Shown: positions 1 to 10,782 of the stretch, in pieces | Numbering within the stretch: position 1 is the stretch's first letter | How the letters are laid out: every line of letters begins with the position of its first letter | DNA from: Paenibacillus oceani | GTDB taxonomy: Bacteria > Bacillota > Bacilli > Paenibacillales > NBRC-103111 | Direction of reading: 5' to 3' | NCBI RefSeq assembly: GCF_014705615.1 | Contig: NZ_JACXJA010000026.1 | Span: 62,001 to 126,000, forward strand | DNA length: 64,000 bases | Translations under genes and position numbers: made by a program | The notes under the pieces: generated by a model | What the model was told of the DNA's origin: nothing | What the model saw: the letters and a program-made list of their open reading frames with translations, nothing else | Database searches by the model: none

Positions 1-1
1 G

Positions 2-574
2 TTTGAGAAGTTTTTTGATATTCCAAGCTATATCAAAGGTAATACGTATATCCACAGCAGTTTTTTTGATAAGGGGAATATAGCGGTGTATCCGGGTTGG
101 ATCTCGGGAATGGCCACTGCATTGGCGAAACCGCCAGCTTTTCAATGGGATCTTACTTCTTTCCCTGTCTATAAGGAACGCCCTGGAATGGGAGCCCCTG
201 TGGATTATCTTGTCCTTATGATCTCCAAGACGAGCAAGCATAAAGATGCTGCATTTTATGTAATTAACGAATTGTTAAAGGATGAGGTGCAAGCGAAAGT
301 CAATCAGGTAGGGAGCTGGATGACGGTCTTAAAAGATGTCCAGATCAAACAATCCTATGCCAAGGAACTTAACGTTTTTGCAGGTAAGAATCTTAAGGCT
401 GTATTCGGGGTAGCTCCAACACCTAATCCTCCATATACCGAATATCGCGTCGAGGTTACTCAAGCGATGAATGATTCTGCGAAAAAAATGGCGTTAGAGA
501 AACTTGACATCAATACCGCTCTCAGAAAGGCCGAAGAAGAAGCAGTTCAGTTGATAAAAAATAATCCAAAGTAA
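2..574 (+). CDS. Extracellular solute-binding protein, C-terminal part (cut by window edge)
   Basis: The frame is open from base 2 to the TAA at 572-574, so the start lies outside the window; the GTG at 86 is internal. About 190 C-terminal residues are visible. They carry the usual C-lobe features of family-1 carbohydrate-binding lipoproteins: a YPGWISGMA stretch, a hydrophobic segment ending in SKTSKHKDAAFYVI, and a final helix LDINTALRKAEEEAVQLI. The same ending, with small changes, recurs in the genes at 758-2104 and 32780-33870, so these are paralogues. The expected role is to capture a sugar or oligosaccharide at the cell surface for an ABC importer. No permease is adjacent inside the window. 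The family assignment is strong; the substrate is unknown. Confidence 0.85.
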   Translation, partial: FEKFFDIPSYIKGNTYIHSSFFDKGNIAVYPGWISGMATALAKPPAFQWDLTSFPVYKERPGMGAPVDYLVLMISKTSKHKDAAFYVINELLKDEVQAKVNQVGSWMTVLKDVQIKQSYAKELNVFAGKNLKAVFGVAPTPNPPYTEYRVEVTQAMNDSAKKMALEKLDINTALRKAEEEAVQLIKNNPK

Positions 575-757
575 CATTCCGTGATTTCCAATGGGTTCTG
601 CTGCTCTATAATGCTGATCTTATTATTCATAATGAATTCCACATTGAAACCACAAGCCATCTTGTTGCCGCAACAAAAGCAAACTCAATCGAATGTAAGC
701 GCTGTTATTTAGATGCCCAATTATTGACAGCATCATTTTGTGAGGAGGATGTATATT

Positions 758-2104
758 TTGAAAAGAGGTTTGCTATTGGTCGGGATTTCAACACTTATGG
801 CGGCGGTAGTCGTAGGTTGCGGCGGCAGTAAGTCCGGAGAAGAAACAGGCAATCAACCTGCCAAGCAGGAGGAACCCGCTGCGGCTGTCAAAGAGCCGGT
901 CGAACTGACGATCCATAACCCTTCAAGCGGTAATACGACGGAATCGTTCATGGAACTATACGGCAATGCGATAGAGAAAAAGCTGCCCAATATCAAATTG
1001 AAATTCCTTGCTTCCAAAGACGGTTACAGCATGGATAAAATCCTGATCAATAAGGTCCCGCTCGATATTTTCTACGAGTCCGATTCCTTCTTGCCGGTAC
1101 GGATCAATCAATACAATTTTCAATACGATATTTCCGATTTGATCAAAAAATACAACTACGACTTGAACCGGATCATACCGCAGAATCTGCAAGGGGTGAG
1201 ACAGCTTGCCGGTGGCGGGCTCTACGGTTTGCCTGTCAGCACGACCTCGCTGGCTCTTTACTACAATAAGGAGCTGTTCGATAAATTCGGCGTCCCGTAT
1301 CCGAAGGACGGCATGAACTGGGATGAAGTTTACGATTTGGCCGTGAAGATGACACGGAAGGATGGGGCAACCCAATATCGCGGCCTGATCTACATTTTAC
1401 CGAACATCGGCAATATGAATCAGTTTTCCGCCAACTATGTCGACCCAAAAACGGGGAAAGCAAGCTTAAGCAACGATCAGTGGAAAAAAGTCCTCGACAA
1501 CTTCGCCCGTTTCTATCGTATACCCGGAAACGAATTGGAGAGGGAAACGACGGTGAACAACACGGTGCTGCAAAATTACTTCGTCAAAGAACAGACTGCA
1601 GCAATGAAGATCGATTTAAGCACGTTGTTGAAATATCATGAGGACAGCGGCATGAACTGGGATATGGTCAGTCTTCCGACGTTCAAGGAATTGCCGGGCG
1701 TGGGCCCGCAACTGAGTACGAGCTTCTGGAATATTACGTCCATGAGCAAGCACAAGGATGAGGCTTTCCAGGTTTTGCAGTTTTTGACTTCCGACGAGTT
1801 TCAGCTGGAAATGACGAAGAAAAGGATGCTCGTGCCGATCTTGGCCGATCCCGAAATCCGTAGCCATTTCGGTGAAGACGTCGAGTTTACAAAGAAACGG
1901 AATGTGAAAGCGGTACTGCCGGAGAGGATAGCCAATCCGATGTACTTATCCATTCACAACGATGCGGTTTCCAAACAGTACATGGAAGCGTTCAAGGATG
2001 TCATAACGGGCGTGAAAGATTCGAATACGGCGCTACGGGATGCGGAAGAGAAGGCGAACCAGACGATCAAACAGGCCGAATTGCAGCAAGGCGCGCGAAA
2101 ATAA
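758..2104 (+). CDS. Extracellular solute-binding lipoprotein (family 1, carbohydrate type)
   Basis: A binding protein of about 448 residues for a carbohydrate ABC importer, anchored to the outer face of the membrane. I chose TTG at 758 because AGGAGG lies at 743-748 with 9-nt spacing; the GTG at 740 and ATG at 749 overlap or abut that site. The protein begins with a lipoprotein signal (MKRGLLLVG, then VVVGC with Cys about 21) and a Gly/Ser/Glu-rich linker. Later it shows LPVSTTSLALYYNKELFDKFG, typical of the hinge region, and a C-terminal SMSKHKDEAFQVLQFLTSDEF stretch. It is the only intact copy of this subfamily in the window; copies at 2-574 (partial), 32780-33870 and probably others are fragments. 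It lies just before a peptidase and a lyase, which suggests it binds their products. The substrate is not known. Confidence 0.88.
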   Translation: MKRGLLLVGISTLMAAVVVGCGGSKSGEETGNQPAKQEEPAAAVKEPVELTIHNPSSGNTTESFMELYGNAIEKKLPNIKLKFLASKDGYSMDKILINKVPLDIFYESDSFLPVRINQYNFQYDISDLIKKYNYDLNRIIPQNLQGVRQLAGGGLYGLPVSTTSLALYYNKELFDKFGVPYPKDGMNWDEVYDLAVKMTRKDGATQYRGLIYILPNIGNMNQFSANYVDPKTGKASLSNDQWKKVLDNFARFYRIPGNELERETTVNNTVLQNYFVKEQTAAMKIDLSTLLKYHEDSGMNWDMVSLPTFKELPGVGPQLSTSFWNITSMSKHKDEAFQVLQFLTSDEFQLEMTKKRMLVPILADPEIRSHFGEDVEFTKKRNVKAVLPERIANPMYLSIHNDAVSKQYMEAFKDVITGVKDSNTALRDAEEKANQTIKQAELQQGARK

Positions 2105-2173
2105 TCGGGCGTAAAACAGCAGGCTGGTGCATCCGCAATACGTAAAGAGCGCTTACGCAGGAGGTGGTAAGGT

Positions 2174-3766
2174 TTGGCGAAGTTAAAATACGATTCGTTT
2201 TATCGATACGAGGAGTGGACCGGAATCCTGAAACAAATCCAGTCGGAACATCCTTCATTTGTTCGGTTGATATCGCTCACGCAGACGAAACAAGGCAAGC
2301 AGCTATGGCTTGCGGAAGTTAACGATCCCTCGACGGGTCCAGCCGAAGCGAAGGGAGCCTATTACGTTCAGGCGGGTCTTCATGCCATCGAGGGAGCGGG
2401 AGTGACGGCAGCGCTGCACATCCTCCACTCGTTACTGACGGTGGACAGCTATCGCGATCTGCTGAAGCGTGTTGCTTTCTACATCGTGCCTTGTGTGGAC
2501 CCAGATGGCACCGATTACGCTTTGTCAGCGCAAGTCGATATTCGCAACCGGTACGAGCCCACTTTCAAGAAGAACGAACTGATGCCCCAAGATATAAACG
2601 GGGACGGATACGTGCTGCAGATGCGGTGGCGCGATCCGCTCGGCCTCTACAAGGAGCACCCTGATGAGCCTCGGCTGATGATCCGAAGAGAACCGGGCGA
2701 TGAGGAAGGGGTTTTCTACCACCTAGTGCAAGAGGGACTGATTCGCGACTACGACGGCACCCTTCCCGTAAACCCGAGGCGCGTCGATTTTAATCGCAGC
2801 TACCCGGTTGAATGGAAACCGAGCGCGGTCACATCCGCGTTTCCGTTTTCCGAGCCGGAAATGCGGGCGATCGCCGAATTCCAGGTCTCGCATCCGAATA
2901 TTTTCGCCGGCGTCGATTTTCATTGCGGAACGCATGCTGTGCTGCGGACCGCGTATAAGCCGGATCAACAATTCCATGCAGGCGATCTGCGGACCACGCT
3001 GCAAATTGGCAAGCTGGCGGAGGAAATAATCGGATTCCCGCTCATGTCCACTGACCATTACAATTTTGGCGGCACGCCGGCCCGGTTGAACGGCAATTCG
3101 AACGACTGGGCCTATGCCAAGCTCGGAATATCCCATTATGTGATCGAAGTGGGCTTCGGATTGACGAGTATCGGACTGCAGTCGGACGAAATATTACGAT
3201 CCGACGACAAGACGAGAGAGGAGTATACAAGACGTCTTCTCGCCTTTCATGACGAGCGCGGCAGCCGCATCTTCATGCCCTGGCGGACTTGCGACCATCC
3301 GCAGCTGGGCGAAGTGGAAGTCGGCGGAATGATGGTGGGTAACGCGCGGTTCATGTATCCACCCGATATGACGGAGGTCGTCCCCAGAACAACCGGGTTC
3401 GTGCTCAAGCACGCTTCAATGGGACCCCGATTGATCATTGCGAATGCGGAGGCTGTACATTTGGGGGCTCGTCTGTTCCGTATCCGCGCAACGATAGGCA
3501 ATATTGGCGCGCTGTCCACGGATGTCATGCAGGAAGGCGGCAGCCCGGATATGAAACGGCCGGTTACGGTCAAGCTTGTTGCGGGAGGCATCGGCATATT
3601 GAACCGTAGCAGCGTGCATCAAACCGATTCGTTGGCGCCCGCAGGCGGCTCCCTGGCGGTGGAATGGTTTATCAGAGCGGAAGAGAGCCGGCATACCGTC
3701 GTAATCGAGGCCAGTCACCCGAGAACGGGGACCGTGCGGTGCGATGTCTCGTTGAAGGATAGCTAG
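2174..3766 (+). CDS. M14 family zinc carboxypeptidase-like protein
   Basis: About 530 residues from a TTG start at 2174, preceded by GGAGGTGG at 2159-2166. The M14 zinc site can be read: H70-A-I-E73 gives the HxxE pair, and FHCGTH near residues 249-254 supplies the third ligand and neighbouring residues. A Glu in YVIEVGF near residue 325 fits the catalytic glutamate. Neither a signal peptide nor a membrane segment is evident, so the protein may be cytoplasmic. The C-terminal 150 residues look like a beta-rich domain after the catalytic part. It lies between a solute-binding protein and a heparinase-type lyase, so it may trim peptide or amide-linked parts of a glycan rather than protein; that is inference. 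The family call is fairly secure, the substrate open. Confidence 0.8.
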   Translation: MAKLKYDSFYRYEEWTGILKQIQSEHPSFVRLISLTQTKQGKQLWLAEVNDPSTGPAEAKGAYYVQAGLHAIEGAGVTAALHILHSLLTVDSYRDLLKRVAFYIVPCVDPDGTDYALSAQVDIRNRYEPTFKKNELMPQDINGDGYVLQMRWRDPLGLYKEHPDEPRLMIRREPGDEEGVFYHLVQEGLIRDYDGTLPVNPRRVDFNRSYPVEWKPSAVTSAFPFSEPEMRAIAEFQVSHPNIFAGVDFHCGTHAVLRTAYKPDQQFHAGDLRTTLQIGKLAEEIIGFPLMSTDHYNFGGTPARLNGNSNDWAYAKLGISHYVIEVGFGLTSIGLQSDEILRSDDKTREEYTRRLLAFHDERGSRIFMPWRTCDHPQLGEVEVGGMMVGNARFMYPPDMTEVVPRTTGFVLKHASMGPRLIIANAEAVHLGARLFRIRATIGNIGALSTDVMQEGGSPDMKRPVTVKLVAGGIGILNRSSVHQTDSLAPAGGSLAVEWFIRAEESRHTVVIEASHPRTGTVRCDVSLKDS

Positions 3767-3803
3767 AACTTCTTCCATCCGCGTCGTCCCGTTTCTAGCG
3801 GGA

Positions 3804-4124
3804 CTAACGGTTCATGAAACGTTTGGCACAGTCGCCGTGTATAAATGCCAGCGTGTTTTCCATAGGCTCGATAGGGGGGAGCGAAGGGAGAGTTACTCCC
3901 TGCTGCAAGGCGATAACGAGCCAGCGGTTCAACGTTCCGGACAAAGAGAATCCGTACAAATCCAAAATGCCGTCCCCGTTCGTATCGACCGTAAGCTTCT
4001 GGGCGGCTCGGATAAAATCCTCTTTGACCCATTTGCCCTCCGGCTCGGGGACTCCGTATTTTTTGAAAAGAAGCGGGTTGTATACCAAATAAACCGGTGA
4101 AAAACCGGCGGGCAGCGCCTTCAT
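3804..4124 (-). pseudogene. Remnant of a solute-binding protein gene (antisense fragment)
   Basis: The minus-strand frame encodes about 106 residues with a recognisable piece from the middle of a family-1 binding protein: PVYLVYNPLLFKKYGVPEP, followed by WVKEDFIRAAQKL and DTNGDGILDLYGFSL. This is the hinge and N-lobe region found at around residues 130-200 of intact homologues. A stop codon lies only five codons upstream of the first Met, and nothing downstream resembles the C-lobe, so both ends are missing. It lies opposite to its neighbours between the M14 gene and the lyase. I read it as decayed DNA, not an expressed gene. Confidence 0.7.
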
Positions 4125-4224
4125 GACTTCAAGCGGGGATTATCGAAGTTTCCTGCAATGCGAACATGGTATATCGATACATGTCCTATACTTGATTTGG
4201 ATCTCTAAGTTCGGAGGAATTCCT

Positions 4225-7200
4225 ATGGATGCCATAACGAACGCGAAAAAGCGAAGCACCCTCTACACAGAGGAAAAGATTGCCAACGCAAGAGCCAATA
4301 TCCATAAGTTCGATTGGGCAAAGAAGCTTCGGGACGACGCTGTCGCGAAAGCGGACGAGTTCCTGGCGGCAGGCTACGATAATTTGTGGCGATCGGTTCC
4401 TCCCCAGACGCTCCCCCGAAGCTATGCCGTCAACCAACAAGCCGGCAGTCCCGTAACCGGCAATAAAATCGACGCCTTCGGAAACTATCCGTATTCGGCC
4501 GATCCGCTGACCACCCCTTGGAAAATAAAGGACCCCAGCAGCGGCTTCCTGTTTCCGGCGAACGATTTCGGCGCTTATTACGAAAGCGGACTGGACGTTA
4601 ACGGCATTTTCAGACCGGAGTTGGCCGACCGCAGCCTGCTGGTGAACCGGCTTTACCCGGACAAGGGCCCGGACTGGTGCGTAGACGACGGGTACGGGTG
4701 GACGGATGAGAAGGGGAACCGATTTACGTTTATTGCGCACTATATCCACTGGTTTGTCTGGTACGGGCTGGGAAACAAGGGACTTATCGAAAATGCAATG
4801 ACCTCGTTCCGCGATGCCTACGTGTTTACCGGCGAAACCAAATACGCGATAGCGGGCACGATCTTGCTTGACCGAATTGCAGACATTTACCCGAGTCTGG
4901 ATATCGCCGCATTTGACGGGAGTGTATATTTGAACTCTCATGGCGGAACCGGCCAGGGAAAAGCGATTGGCTGCCTGTGGGAGCAGTGGGTCATCGACAA
5001 CCTGATCATGTCGTATGATGCGTTCTATCCGGCGATGGACGACCCGGAGATTGTCGGCTACTTGAGCGCACAGGCGAGTCGCTTCCAATTGCCTAACCCG
5101 AAGACGTCCGGGGCCGCCATCAGAAGGAACATCGAGGACGGCATTGTCCGTCAGGCGTATGAAGGCGTGAAGAAAGCGCAAATTTTCAGCATAAACGGAA
5201 GGATCGCCAGCGTGCTTGCCAAGGCGGCCGTCGTGCTGGACTCGTTGCCGGAAACGAAAGAGTGGCTGGACTTCGCATTCCGTGCGGGAGGATTGGAGGT
5301 GGGGCCGTGCCGGATTACGGGCGGGAACCTGCTGCCCCGGCTAGTGAACACAGTGGATCGTGACGGCTTTCCGCCTTCGGCGGGAGCGGGCTATAACCGG
5401 CTGTGGTTAGAGCAACACCAGGATATCGCGGACGTGCTGGAAGCGTACGACAAGTATCCGACGGCTAATCTGTACCGGAACGTTAAGTTTCGGAAAATGT
5501 ACGGACAATACCGGCTTATTATGATCGGAGCCTATACCCCTCAGATCGGGGACTCCGGTTCGACGGGAAAGCCCGGTTTCGCGCTAAAGCTGACGGATAT
5601 GTTGAAAGCGTTTGAACGGTTCGGCGATCCGGTCTATGCGCAGACGGCTTATTTGCTGAACGATAGCAGACTGGAAGGCATCCGCGGGGACGTGTTCTCC
5701 GCTGACCCCGAGGTGTTGACCGAGAAGGTGCGATCGGTCATTACGCAATACGGACCGCTTCGGCTGGGAAGCGTCAATCTGACGGGTTACGGCTTCGCCG
5801 CCCTCCGGGACGGACAGGAGACTGGGGGACAAGCTTTGCGGGAGCTGTGGATGTATTATGGCCGAACGAGCGGGCACGGGCACCGCGATGCGTTGAACGT
5901 CGGGATGCATGCGTTCGGAATCGATCTGGCTCCCGATCTCGGGTATCCCGAATATACCGGCGCCAATCCGAATCGGGTAGAGTGGGTGAGCAACACGGTG
6001 AGCCACAACACCGTTGTGGTCGACAAGTCCAAGCAATGCGAGCAATGGGTGGGGATTCCGCGGCATTTCGATGATAGTGACCGGGTAAAGCTGATCGATG
6101 TGGAAGCCCCGGGCGTTTATCCGCAAACGGAGCGATACCGCCGGACAACCGTCTATATAAAGACTGACCGCTTACATTCCTACGTGGTCGATTTTTTTCG
6201 CGTGAAGGGCGGCTCCGATCATCATTTCAGCTTTCATGGAGCCGGGGAAACCGTATCGACGGAGGGACTGGCCCTCATCAGTCAGCCGATCGGTACGTAT
6301 GCAGGCCCCCATGTAGCCTTCGGTGAGAAGGAGCGCGACCAGCCGGGCGGCGCAGGCTACAAGGGAAGCGGCTTTCATTATTTGCGTAGAGTGGAGCGGG
6401 ACGTCAACCCTCCAAGCGCGTTCAGCGTCGAATGGGAAATACAGGACACTTGGAAGGTGCTGCCTGAGGTTGCGGATATACGGTTGCGCCTGACCATGCT
6501 GAGCGATGCAGACGAGGTCGCTTTGGCCGACGGGGAGCCTCCGCGCAACAAACCTGGCAATCCGAAGCGCTTGAAATATTTGATCGTCCGCCGGACCGGG
6601 GAGCTTCTGGACAGCCAATTCGTTTCGGTTCTCGAGGCGTACGACAGCAGCCGGTTTATCCGTTCCGTCAGCCGGGCGACGCTGAAAGTCGGCGGAAAAC
6701 CTTTTACCGGAACCAGGGCCGCCGCAGTCCGGGTGGAACTGGGCAGCGGACGAACGGATTACATCGTCAATTCGCTCGATCCCGATACGACTTATATCAT
6801 CGATGACAAGTATGCGTTCAAAGGCTTCTTCGGTGTAATCTCCGAAGAGAGCGGGATTCCGGCTTACGGTTATATGCATGACGGCACCATGCTAGGTGAC
6901 ATGATCGGGACGGAGCGGGGAGCGTTGACGGGAACCGTCGTCGATTTCACGAAAGAACTCGGCACGGAAAACCATATTATCGTGGAGCTGGATCAATCCT
7001 ATACGGAGACAGCCTGCTTGACCGGCTCTTATCTGTACATTGAAACAGACGGAGAGCGCAACGGGAGCTACCGGATCGAACGCGTCGAAGAACGGCAGGG
7101 GAACCGGATCGTTTTCGGGATCGGGGACGTTACACCGGTACGCGGCTTTGCCGATCCGGAAGATTTCACCAAAGGCTTCGTTTATGATATCCGCGAGGGT

Positions 7201-7254
7201 GCGGCGTGCAGAATTCCGTTAGCCTTCGAAACCGTTCTCGAAAAATCCGAATGA
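4225..7254 (+). CDS. Heparinase II/III-family polysaccharide lyase
   Basis: I place the start at ATG 4225, with GGAGG at 4213-4217, which removes 34 unlikely residues from the longest open frame and gives about 1009 residues. Residues 30-460 are helix-rich with aromatic pairs ([19 protein letters not shown]), as in the alpha/alpha toroid of these lyases. Around residues 545-560 is [14 protein letters not shown], and near 590 is [14 protein letters not shown], the conserved His-containing motifs of the heparinase II/III beta-sandwich domain. The C-terminal part is beta-rich. The expected reaction is beta-elimination of a uronic-acid-containing polysaccharide. No signal peptide is obvious, so the enzyme may act inside on imported oligosaccharides. 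The next gene starts 13 nt downstream and is probably co-transcribed. Confidence 0.85.
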   Translation: MDAITNAKKRSTLYTEEKIANARANIHKFDWAKKLRDDAVAKADEFLAAGYDNLWRSVPPQTLPRSYAVNQQAGSPVTGNKIDAFGNYPYSADPLTTPWKIKDPSSGFLFPANDFGAYYESGLDVNGIFRPELADRSLLVNRLYPDKGPDWCVDDGYGWTDEKGNRFTFIAHYIHWFVWYGLGNKGLIENAMTSFRDAYVFTGETKYAIAGTILLDRIADIYPSLDIAAFDGSVYLNSHGGTGQGKAIGCLWEQWVIDNLIMSYDAFYPAMDDPEIVGYLSAQASRFQLPNPKTSGAAIRRNIEDGIVRQAYEGVKKAQIFSINGRIASVLAKAAVVLDSLPETKEWLDFAFRAGGLEVGPCRITGGNLLPRLVNTVDRDGFPPSAGAGYNRLWLEQHQDIADVLEAYDKYPTANLYRNVKFRKMYGQYRLIMIGAYTPQIGDSGSTGKPGFALKLTDMLKAFERFGDPVYAQTAYLLNDSRLEGIRGDVFSADPEVLTEKVRSVITQYGPLRLGSVNLTGYGFAALRDGQETGGQALRELWMYYGRTSGHGHRDALNVGMHAFGIDLAPDLGYPEYTGANPNRVEWVSNTVSHNTVVVDKSKQCEQWVGIPRHFDDSDRVKLIDVEAPGVYPQTERYRRTTVYIKTDRLHSYVVDFFRVKGGSDHHFSFHGAGETVSTEGLALISQPIGTYAGPHVAFGEKERDQPGGAGYKGSGFHYLRRVERDVNPPSAFSVEWEIQDTWKVLPEVADIRLRLTMLSDADEVALADGEPPRNKPGNPKRLKYLIVRRTGELLDSQFVSVLEAYDSSRFIRSVSRATLKVGGKPFTGTRAAAVRVELGSGRTDYIVNSLDPDTTYIIDDKYAFKGFFGVISEESGIPAYGYMHDGTMLGDMIGTERGALTGTVVDFTKELGTENHIIVELDQSYTETACLTGSYLYIETDGERNGSYRIERVEERQGNRIVFGIGDVTPVRGFADPEDFTKGFVYDIREGAACRIPLAFETVLEKSE

Positions 7255-7267
7255 AGGGAAGATATCT

Positions 7268-9385
7268 ATGTCGGAGGATACCAACAACCACGCCATGAAT
7301 CGGCCGGAGGACGAATCGCTTGCACTGAACAAACGTATGAGCAGAAGACATTTATTGGCTTCGATCGGAGCGGCAGGCGCGGCGGCCGCCGCAGGCGGGC
7401 TATTGGCCGGAGCGTCCAAATCGTACGGCCAGTCTATCCCGGTGGCGAATGCGGTTTACGGGAAAGTCAGGGCCCATTCGGCGATGATGAATACGATGAA
7501 CGCCGTCGGCTGCGTGGTCGTGACGACTTATGTGCAGCTTCGGGCGAATACGTTGCCCGATGCGAACGTCATTTATTACGTCAAGGACGCCGGGTATGAG
7601 GGCCACTTTTATTACGATGCCTCGGACGTTACGGCTCCCGATAATACCGGTCTGGTGCTCGTTTCGACTTCGGGGGCCCGGTTCAAGCGGATTGTGGAGA
7701 CGGAATCGATCAACGTCAAATGGTTCGGAGCTGCCGGTGATGACGCGACCGATGATGCTGCGGCCATTCAAAAGGCGATCGACCATATACCGGCGAGCGG
7801 GGGAGTTCTGTACTTCCCTCCTGGCATCTACCGGGTCGGAACATCGCTGTCGTTATCCTCCAATTTGACTTTGCAAGGCTCCGGCATGTCGGTTACGGTG
7901 ATCAGGGAGCACAGCAGCTTGACCGCGCGCATTTTTTATATCCTCGGATCGAGTGGCAGCCGCAAATCGAACATCTCGTTTTTCGATCTGACCATCCGCA
8001 ACGGCACCGCCATTACCTCGGGTAACCCGACGATATCGCGCGACGGCGTTCGGGCGGAATATGTGGACGGACTCACGTTCGTCCGGTGCATGTTTACCGA
8101 GATCCAAGGTTTGTACGCGCTGGTCGTCAAGTATTGCACGAACGTTCTTGTCGAAGACTGCACGTTCTATCGCTGGTCTTACGGCGCCATGATGGTCATG
8201 GTGGAATGCGAGAACATTATCGTAACCGGGAGCACCTTCGATACGGCCACGACCACTTCGGCCGGAAACGCCTATACGTTTGCGACAGGCGGAGAACGGA
8301 CGAACGAAGGCTCGTTTCTCGTCAAAAATGTATGGGTGACGAACAATAAATTTTTGAACAATCCCGCCTGGGAAGGGCTGGATACGCATGGCGGGGAAAA
8401 CATTTGGTTTCTCGACAATTACATCGAGAATTGCAAGACCGGCATCCTTGCTGCAATCGGTGGCAGCTATGTCGCCAACCCGGTGCTCAGAAACGTGGTG
8501 ATCGAAGGCAACGTGGTCGTTCAGGGAACCGGGGGGAACGGGTATTACGGCATTGTCGTGCAGGGAAAAGATACGAGTCCGGCGGAAGGTATCATTATTA
8601 ACGGAAACCGGATTACGGGCTTCGGCGGTACGGTGGAGTCGGGCGATACGATTGGAGCGATTTCACTCCATTCTGTCCGAAATTTCAGTATAACGAACAA
8701 TACGGCCGATGAATACGCTCAAAATGGGATTAATCTATATTATTATACGAACGACGGCGTGATCAGCGGGAACACGCTGCGAAATTGCCGGGGCGGGAAA
8801 ACCGTTTCGACCGCAGCTATACGTCTTGCCTCCTGGGGGATTTACAACTGCCTGATCGAGAACAATACCGTCAGCCCGACAGATGCTTCCAAAAGACCGA
8901 AATTCGGCATCAGAGCCGATTCCCGCTTCCTATCCGTGCAACTGCGGAACAATGCGATCAAGCATTTGGCCGCAGGCGGCTCCGCGTACCTCGGGGCTGC
9001 CAACTTGCCCGTACAGTGGTCGGCTGCGCCGACCGATAATTTGACGCAGAAATTCGGCGATATGATCTGCAATGCGTCGGGCAAGCCGGAATGGTATGTC
9101 AGCGGGCCTGCAATCGGCTTCGGATCTCTTTACACGGGAGTGGTCGTAACGGCATCAATCAATGCGGGAAGTGCTACTTTGACCGCTTTGAATACTGTCA
9201 ATGCGGACTACAGGGGCTTGCCGGAAGGGATGAATATAACGGTGGCCGGGGCCGGTGAGGGGGGAGCAGCGTTAAACGCCAGAGTAATCAAAAACAGCAA
9301 AACGACGATTGAATTGGACACGGCGGCAAGCACGACCGTTGCCACCGCGAACGTGACCTACCAAGGACTTACCCTAACGAGCTGA
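7268..9385 (+). CDS. Tat-exported right-handed beta-helix protein (pectate-lyase-3 superfamily)
   Basis: A 705-residue protein starting at ATG 7268, 13 nt after the lyase stop. Residues 23-50 form a twin-arginine signal (SRRHLL followed by an Ala/Gly-rich core), so it is exported folded. Residues about 145-200 match the opening of Pectate_lyase_3 proteins: [22 protein letters not shown], then [14 protein letters not shown] long run of N-rich strands follows (NNTVSP, NNKFLNN, GNTLRN), giving a parallel beta-helix to about residue 590. The last 80 residues are a small beta domain. Such proteins bind or cleave polysaccharide outside the cell (lyase, epimerase or hydrolase). Catalytic residues cannot be fixed from sequence alone. 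Linkage to the lyase implies the same substrate. Confidence 0.82.
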   Translation: MSEDTNNHAMNRPEDESLALNKRMSRRHLLASIGAAGAAAAAGGLLAGASKSYGQSIPVANAVYGKVRAHSAMMNTMNAVGCVVVTTYVQLRANTLPDANVIYYVKDAGYEGHFYYDASDVTAPDNTGLVLVSTSGARFKRIVETESINVKWFGAAGDDATDDAAAIQKAIDHIPASGGVLYFPPGIYRVGTSLSLSSNLTLQGSGMSVTVIREHSSLTARIFYILGSSGSRKSNISFFDLTIRNGTAITSGNPTISRDGVRAEYVDGLTFVRCMFTEIQGLYALVVKYCTNVLVEDCTFYRWSYGAMMVMVECENIIVTGSTFDTATTTSAGNAYTFATGGERTNEGSFLVKNVWVTNNKFLNNPAWEGLDTHGGENIWFLDNYIENCKTGILAAIGGSYVANPVLRNVVIEGNVVVQGTGGNGYYGIVVQGKDTSPAEGIIINGNRITGFGGTVESGDTIGAISLHSVRNFSITNNTADEYAQNGINLYYYTNDGVISGNTLRNCRGGKTVSTAAIRLASWGIYNCLIENNTVSPTDASKRPKFGIRADSRFLSVQLRNNAIKHLAAGGSAYLGAANLPVQWSAAPTDNLTQKFGDMICNASGKPEWYVSGPAIGFGSLYTGVVVTASINAGSATLTALNTVNADYRGLPEGMNITVAGAGEGGAALNARVIKNSKTTIELDTAASTTVATANVTYQGLTLTS

Positions 9386-9553
9386 GCGTAGAAGGGAAGA
9401 TGCATCCAACATAATAAAGTATTAGACTGACATGGCCGAGCTAACGGGCAGATTAGCTTCATTTGATACATACGTAAATTGCAAAATATGGCATGATAGT
9501 CATGATAGAATTAAATATAGATCCTCCGTGGAATTAGAAGGTTGGTGTGTAAA

Positions 9554-10087
9554 ATGCAACAATTTTTTATAGGCATCGTCCTACCCGACGAATATAAACA
9601 ACAAGTTATTGTATTTCGAGACCGTTGGGCCAGCAATGGTCTTAGGGAGGTCGTAGAGCCTCATATCACAGTAAAAGCCCAGAGCGGTCTCACCATAGAC
9701 TTAGCCTGGCTAGATAAAGTTAGACGCACATGTTCAATATTTCCGAGATTCAAACTTTCGCTATCAGAGCCAAAGACCTTTGGGACGGCTGTGGCTTTTC
9801 TCAGCGTTGAATCTAAAGAAATATATGATCTCCACAGGTGTCTAATGGATGCAGTCGCGCCTTCTCCAGAACTTGTATTACGTTATGAGTTAGATGGATT
9901 CCATCCTCATTTGACTTTGGGACAAACTTTGTTCGGAATGGAAGACTCAGAAATTGAAGAAATGAAGAATCAAGCGAATAATGTCTTAGCTCCTTTCCCA
10001 ACATTCGATGTGACTTTTGTTCGAGTGTATAAAGAGATTCAACCGAACAAATACCTGCCGTATGAAGATATCCAACTTGCTACTTGA
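9554..10087 (+). CDS. 2'-5' RNA ligase / 2H phosphoesterase family protein
   Basis: About 177 residues from ATG 9554; AGAAGG at 9536-9541 lies 12 nt ahead, while the TTG and GTG at 9542-9547 are too close to it. Two H-x-T/S-x motifs define the 2H fold: PHITVKA near residue 38 and HPHLTLGQ near residue 118. Family members act on 2'-5' linked or cyclic phosphodiesters of RNA or nucleotides; the natural substrate of this bacterial branch is mostly unknown. It stands alone, with a repeat-like CTAACGGGCAG sequence upstream and an intergenic gap downstream. Confidence 0.8.
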   Translation: MQQFFIGIVLPDEYKQQVIVFRDRWASNGLREVVEPHITVKAQSGLTIDLAWLDKVRRTCSIFPRFKLSLSEPKTFGTAVAFLSVESKEIYDLHRCLMDAVAPSPELVLRYELDGFHPHLTLGQTLFGMEDSEIEEMKNQANNVLAPFPTFDVTFVRVYKEIQPNKYLPYEDIQLAT

Positions 10088-10225
10088 TCGTTGTTCCAGC
10101 TACATCGCTACGTTAACGGGTAGACCAGTTGACTAAACGACGGGTACGAGAGCTTCATGATCAGGCTGCCATCATCGACAGCCTATTGAGCTATTGGGCA
10201 GTAGATAACCGAAGGGAGAGTATAA

Positions 10226-10693
10226 ATGAAAAGAGGGATCCAGTTAGAGATACCGAACGAATGGGGTAGCCATCTTGGAGAGGTACTGGAGCCTTTCAAC
10301 ATAAGTCACTTCGATTGGTACATTGGTGGAGAAGAAGCATATCAGTACACTGAGGGAGACGATTTTAAACCCTTGTTCCAAGGTGAGATATATGGAATGA
10401 AGGGGCAGGACCTCAGCGAAATTCTGAAATCAACCAGATATTATATAATCTTCGCAAATTTTAAGGCATATCCAAGGGGTGAAAGTATTGAAGATGTACT
10501 CACCTATGAAGAATTCCTAAAAAGCCAATGCCAGTTGGTTCTGATAGTCATCGATTCCTCGTATCTTACAGTTTATTGTAAGGACAACAAAATGCTTGAT
10601 GATTTATACCTGAATGCCATTAGAAAAGGCTTTGAGAAAGTTGAGTATATTACCGACGAAAATGATTTTAGAACAAGGCTATCTGTGTGGTAA
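10226..10693 (+). CDS. DUF2691 family protein
   Basis: A 155-residue acidic, soluble protein with a start at ATG 10226 behind GAAGGGAG. The opening (MKRGIQLEIPNEWG, then FDWYIGGEEAYQ) matches my memory of the DUF2691 family found in Bacillus and Paenibacillus, whose function is unknown. There is no signal peptide or membrane segment. It is followed within 20 nt by a dispersed repeat ending in a GGCAGCC hairpin that may terminate it. I have no functional proposal. Confidence 0.7.
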   Translation: MKRGIQLEIPNEWGSHLGEVLEPFNISHFDWYIGGEEAYQYTEGDDFKPLFQGEIYGMKGQDLSEILKSTRYYIIFANFKAYPRGESIEDVLTYEEFLKSQCQLVLIVIDSSYLTVYCKDNKMLDDLYLNAIRKGFEKVEYITDENDFRTRLSVW

Positions 10694-10710
10694 GCATATA
10701 CGATTTGTTT

Positions 10711-10782
10711 GAACTAGCGTAGACGATAGTTCAATTGTTACCCGACGGCAGCCGGCCAAAATGTTCGGCTGCCGTCGTTGCG
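10711..10782 (+). repeat. Dispersed repeat copy A with terminal hairpin
   Basis: A 72-bp element starting GAACTAGCG and ending in TCGTTGCG. It matches 26323-26393 over its whole length in the same orientation. Its 3' half is a near-perfect hairpin: CGACGGCAGCCG at 10743-10754 pairs with CGGCTGCCGTCG at 10766-10777. Both copies lie just downstream of a gene, so the hairpin may act as a terminator although no T-run follows. Confidence 0.75.

Noticed and set aside
4186-5181. 331-codon minus-strand frame
   Set aside because: Antisense to the heparinase-type lyase; no start signal and shadow-like composition.
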